From Granulicoccus phenolivorans DSM 17626 = NBRC 107789 = JCM 15570 (GTDB lineage Bacteria > Actinomycetota > Actinomycetes > Propionibacteriales > Propionibacteriaceae): 49,576 nucleotides of DNA. Below, piece by piece: positions 49,337-49,576 of the stretch (positions within the stretch are counted from its first letter, which is position 1; every line of letters starts with the position of its first letter). The position numbers were made by a program, and so were the translations under genes. The notes under the pieces are model-generated. The model had not been told where the DNA came from, ran no database searches, and saw only the letters and a list, made by a program, of their open reading frames with translations. The stretch lies in NCBI RefSeq assembly GCF_000423085.1, contig NZ_AUHH01000032.1, positions 1 to 49,576 on the forward strand, in the 5' to 3' direction.

Positions 49337-49576
49337 GTGAGTGTGAAGGATCTGTCGTTGGCTGCCAGGTACGAGGTGACCAAGAAGTACGCGCAGGCTT
49401 ATGCGGCGGCGCCGAAGAAGGGCAAGAGCGAGATCTTGGATCAGGTGGTCGCGGTGACCGGCTGGAACCGTGACCATGCCCGCCAGCAGTTGACCGCCCG
49501 GCTGCGGCAGACCCCGGGTCGGGCCCGGGCCACCGTCGCGGTGATCGACCGACGCACGACCAAAGCACGCCGGTAC
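49337..49576 (+). CDS. insertion-sequence transposase, N-terminal part (truncated by window end)
   Basis: Eighty residues are visible and the frame continues past the window. The N-terminal helix-turn-helix (DLSLAARYEVTKKYAQAYAA, then KGKSEILDQVVAVTGWNRDHARQQL) matches the DNA-binding part of actinobacterial transposases that carry an rve/DDE integrase core further on. The GTG at 49337 is the likely start; the stretch 49163-49336 upstream contains the fabG promoter region and presumably the left end of the element, but I could not define a terminal repeat. Confidence 0.7.
   Translation, partial: MSVKDLSLAARYEVTKKYAQAYAAAPKKGKSEILDQVVAVTGWNRDHARQQLTARLRQTPGRARATVAVIDRRTTKARRY

Overview
The window is GC-rich DNA from an actinomycete. 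The order xerC - M23 peptidase - rpsB - tsf - pyrH - frr - cdsA - rlmN, and dxr - site-2 protease - ispG - GNAT - proS, is the order known from Mycobacterium and other Actinomycetota. An InhA-type fabG-fabI pair and a Zur-type switch to cysteine-free ribosomal proteins agree with this. I suspect a Propionibacteriales member, but nothing here proves the family.

Layout. 0-0.3 kb: tail of an HNH (13E12-type) protein. 0.4-8.4 kb, minus strand: TauE/SafE permease, CG0192-like protein, proS, GNAT, ispG, site-2 protease, dxr. 8.5-15 kb: an AAA+ ATPase and a VWA protein that normally form a pair, here separated by an oppositely oriented MFS transporter and a riboswitch-controlled thiC. 15-17 kb: zinc-starvation locus, with divergent operons mrf-like/rpmJ2 and rpmB2-rpmG2-rpsN2 around one 17-bp Zur-like palindrome. 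17-28.5 kb: accessory genes, including an alpha/beta hydrolase without the usual catalytic His, a large NB-ARC/LuxR regulator, a Baeyer-Villiger-type monooxygenase fused to an esterase, a TPR protein, an HxlR regulator divergent from a methyltransferase, a LOG-like protein and a secreted EEP phosphatase/nuclease. 28.5-33 kb: CapA-like lipoprotein, glutamate dehydrogenase, isocitrate lyase. 33-35.1 kb: HAAS/PadR pair and an atypical, lower-GC secreted-protein gene broken by a C8 tract. 35.2-40.6 kb: rlmN, cdsA, frr, pyrH, tsf, rpsB on the minus strand. 40.9-42.6 kb: tandem-domain M23 peptidase followed by an EndoU-type toxin and a small probable immunity gene. 42.6-49.2 kb: xerC, def, TrmH-type methyltransferase, second TauE/SafE permease, NfeD-like protein, ABC ATPase, an unknown protein, fabI and fabG. 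49.3 kb to the end: start of an insertion-sequence transposase.

How the genes work together. Two essential blocks cover translation (S2, EF-Ts, RRF, ProRS, RlmN), phospholipid and isoprenoid precursor synthesis (CdsA, Dxr, IspG), UMP kinase and regulated membrane proteolysis. fabG and fabI supply two steps of FAS-II. The zinc locus should release zinc by replacing zinc-binding ribosomal proteins with cysteine-free versions and may add a ribosome hibernation factor. The most unusual items are the monooxygenase-esterase fusion (a ketone-to-ester-to-hydrolysis route in one chain), the compact EndoU/immunity module between M23 peptidase and xerC, the homopolymer-frameshifted secreted protein, and a preference for the hexamer CGTACG that appears to override codon choice. 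I found no tRNA, rRNA or CRISPR array.
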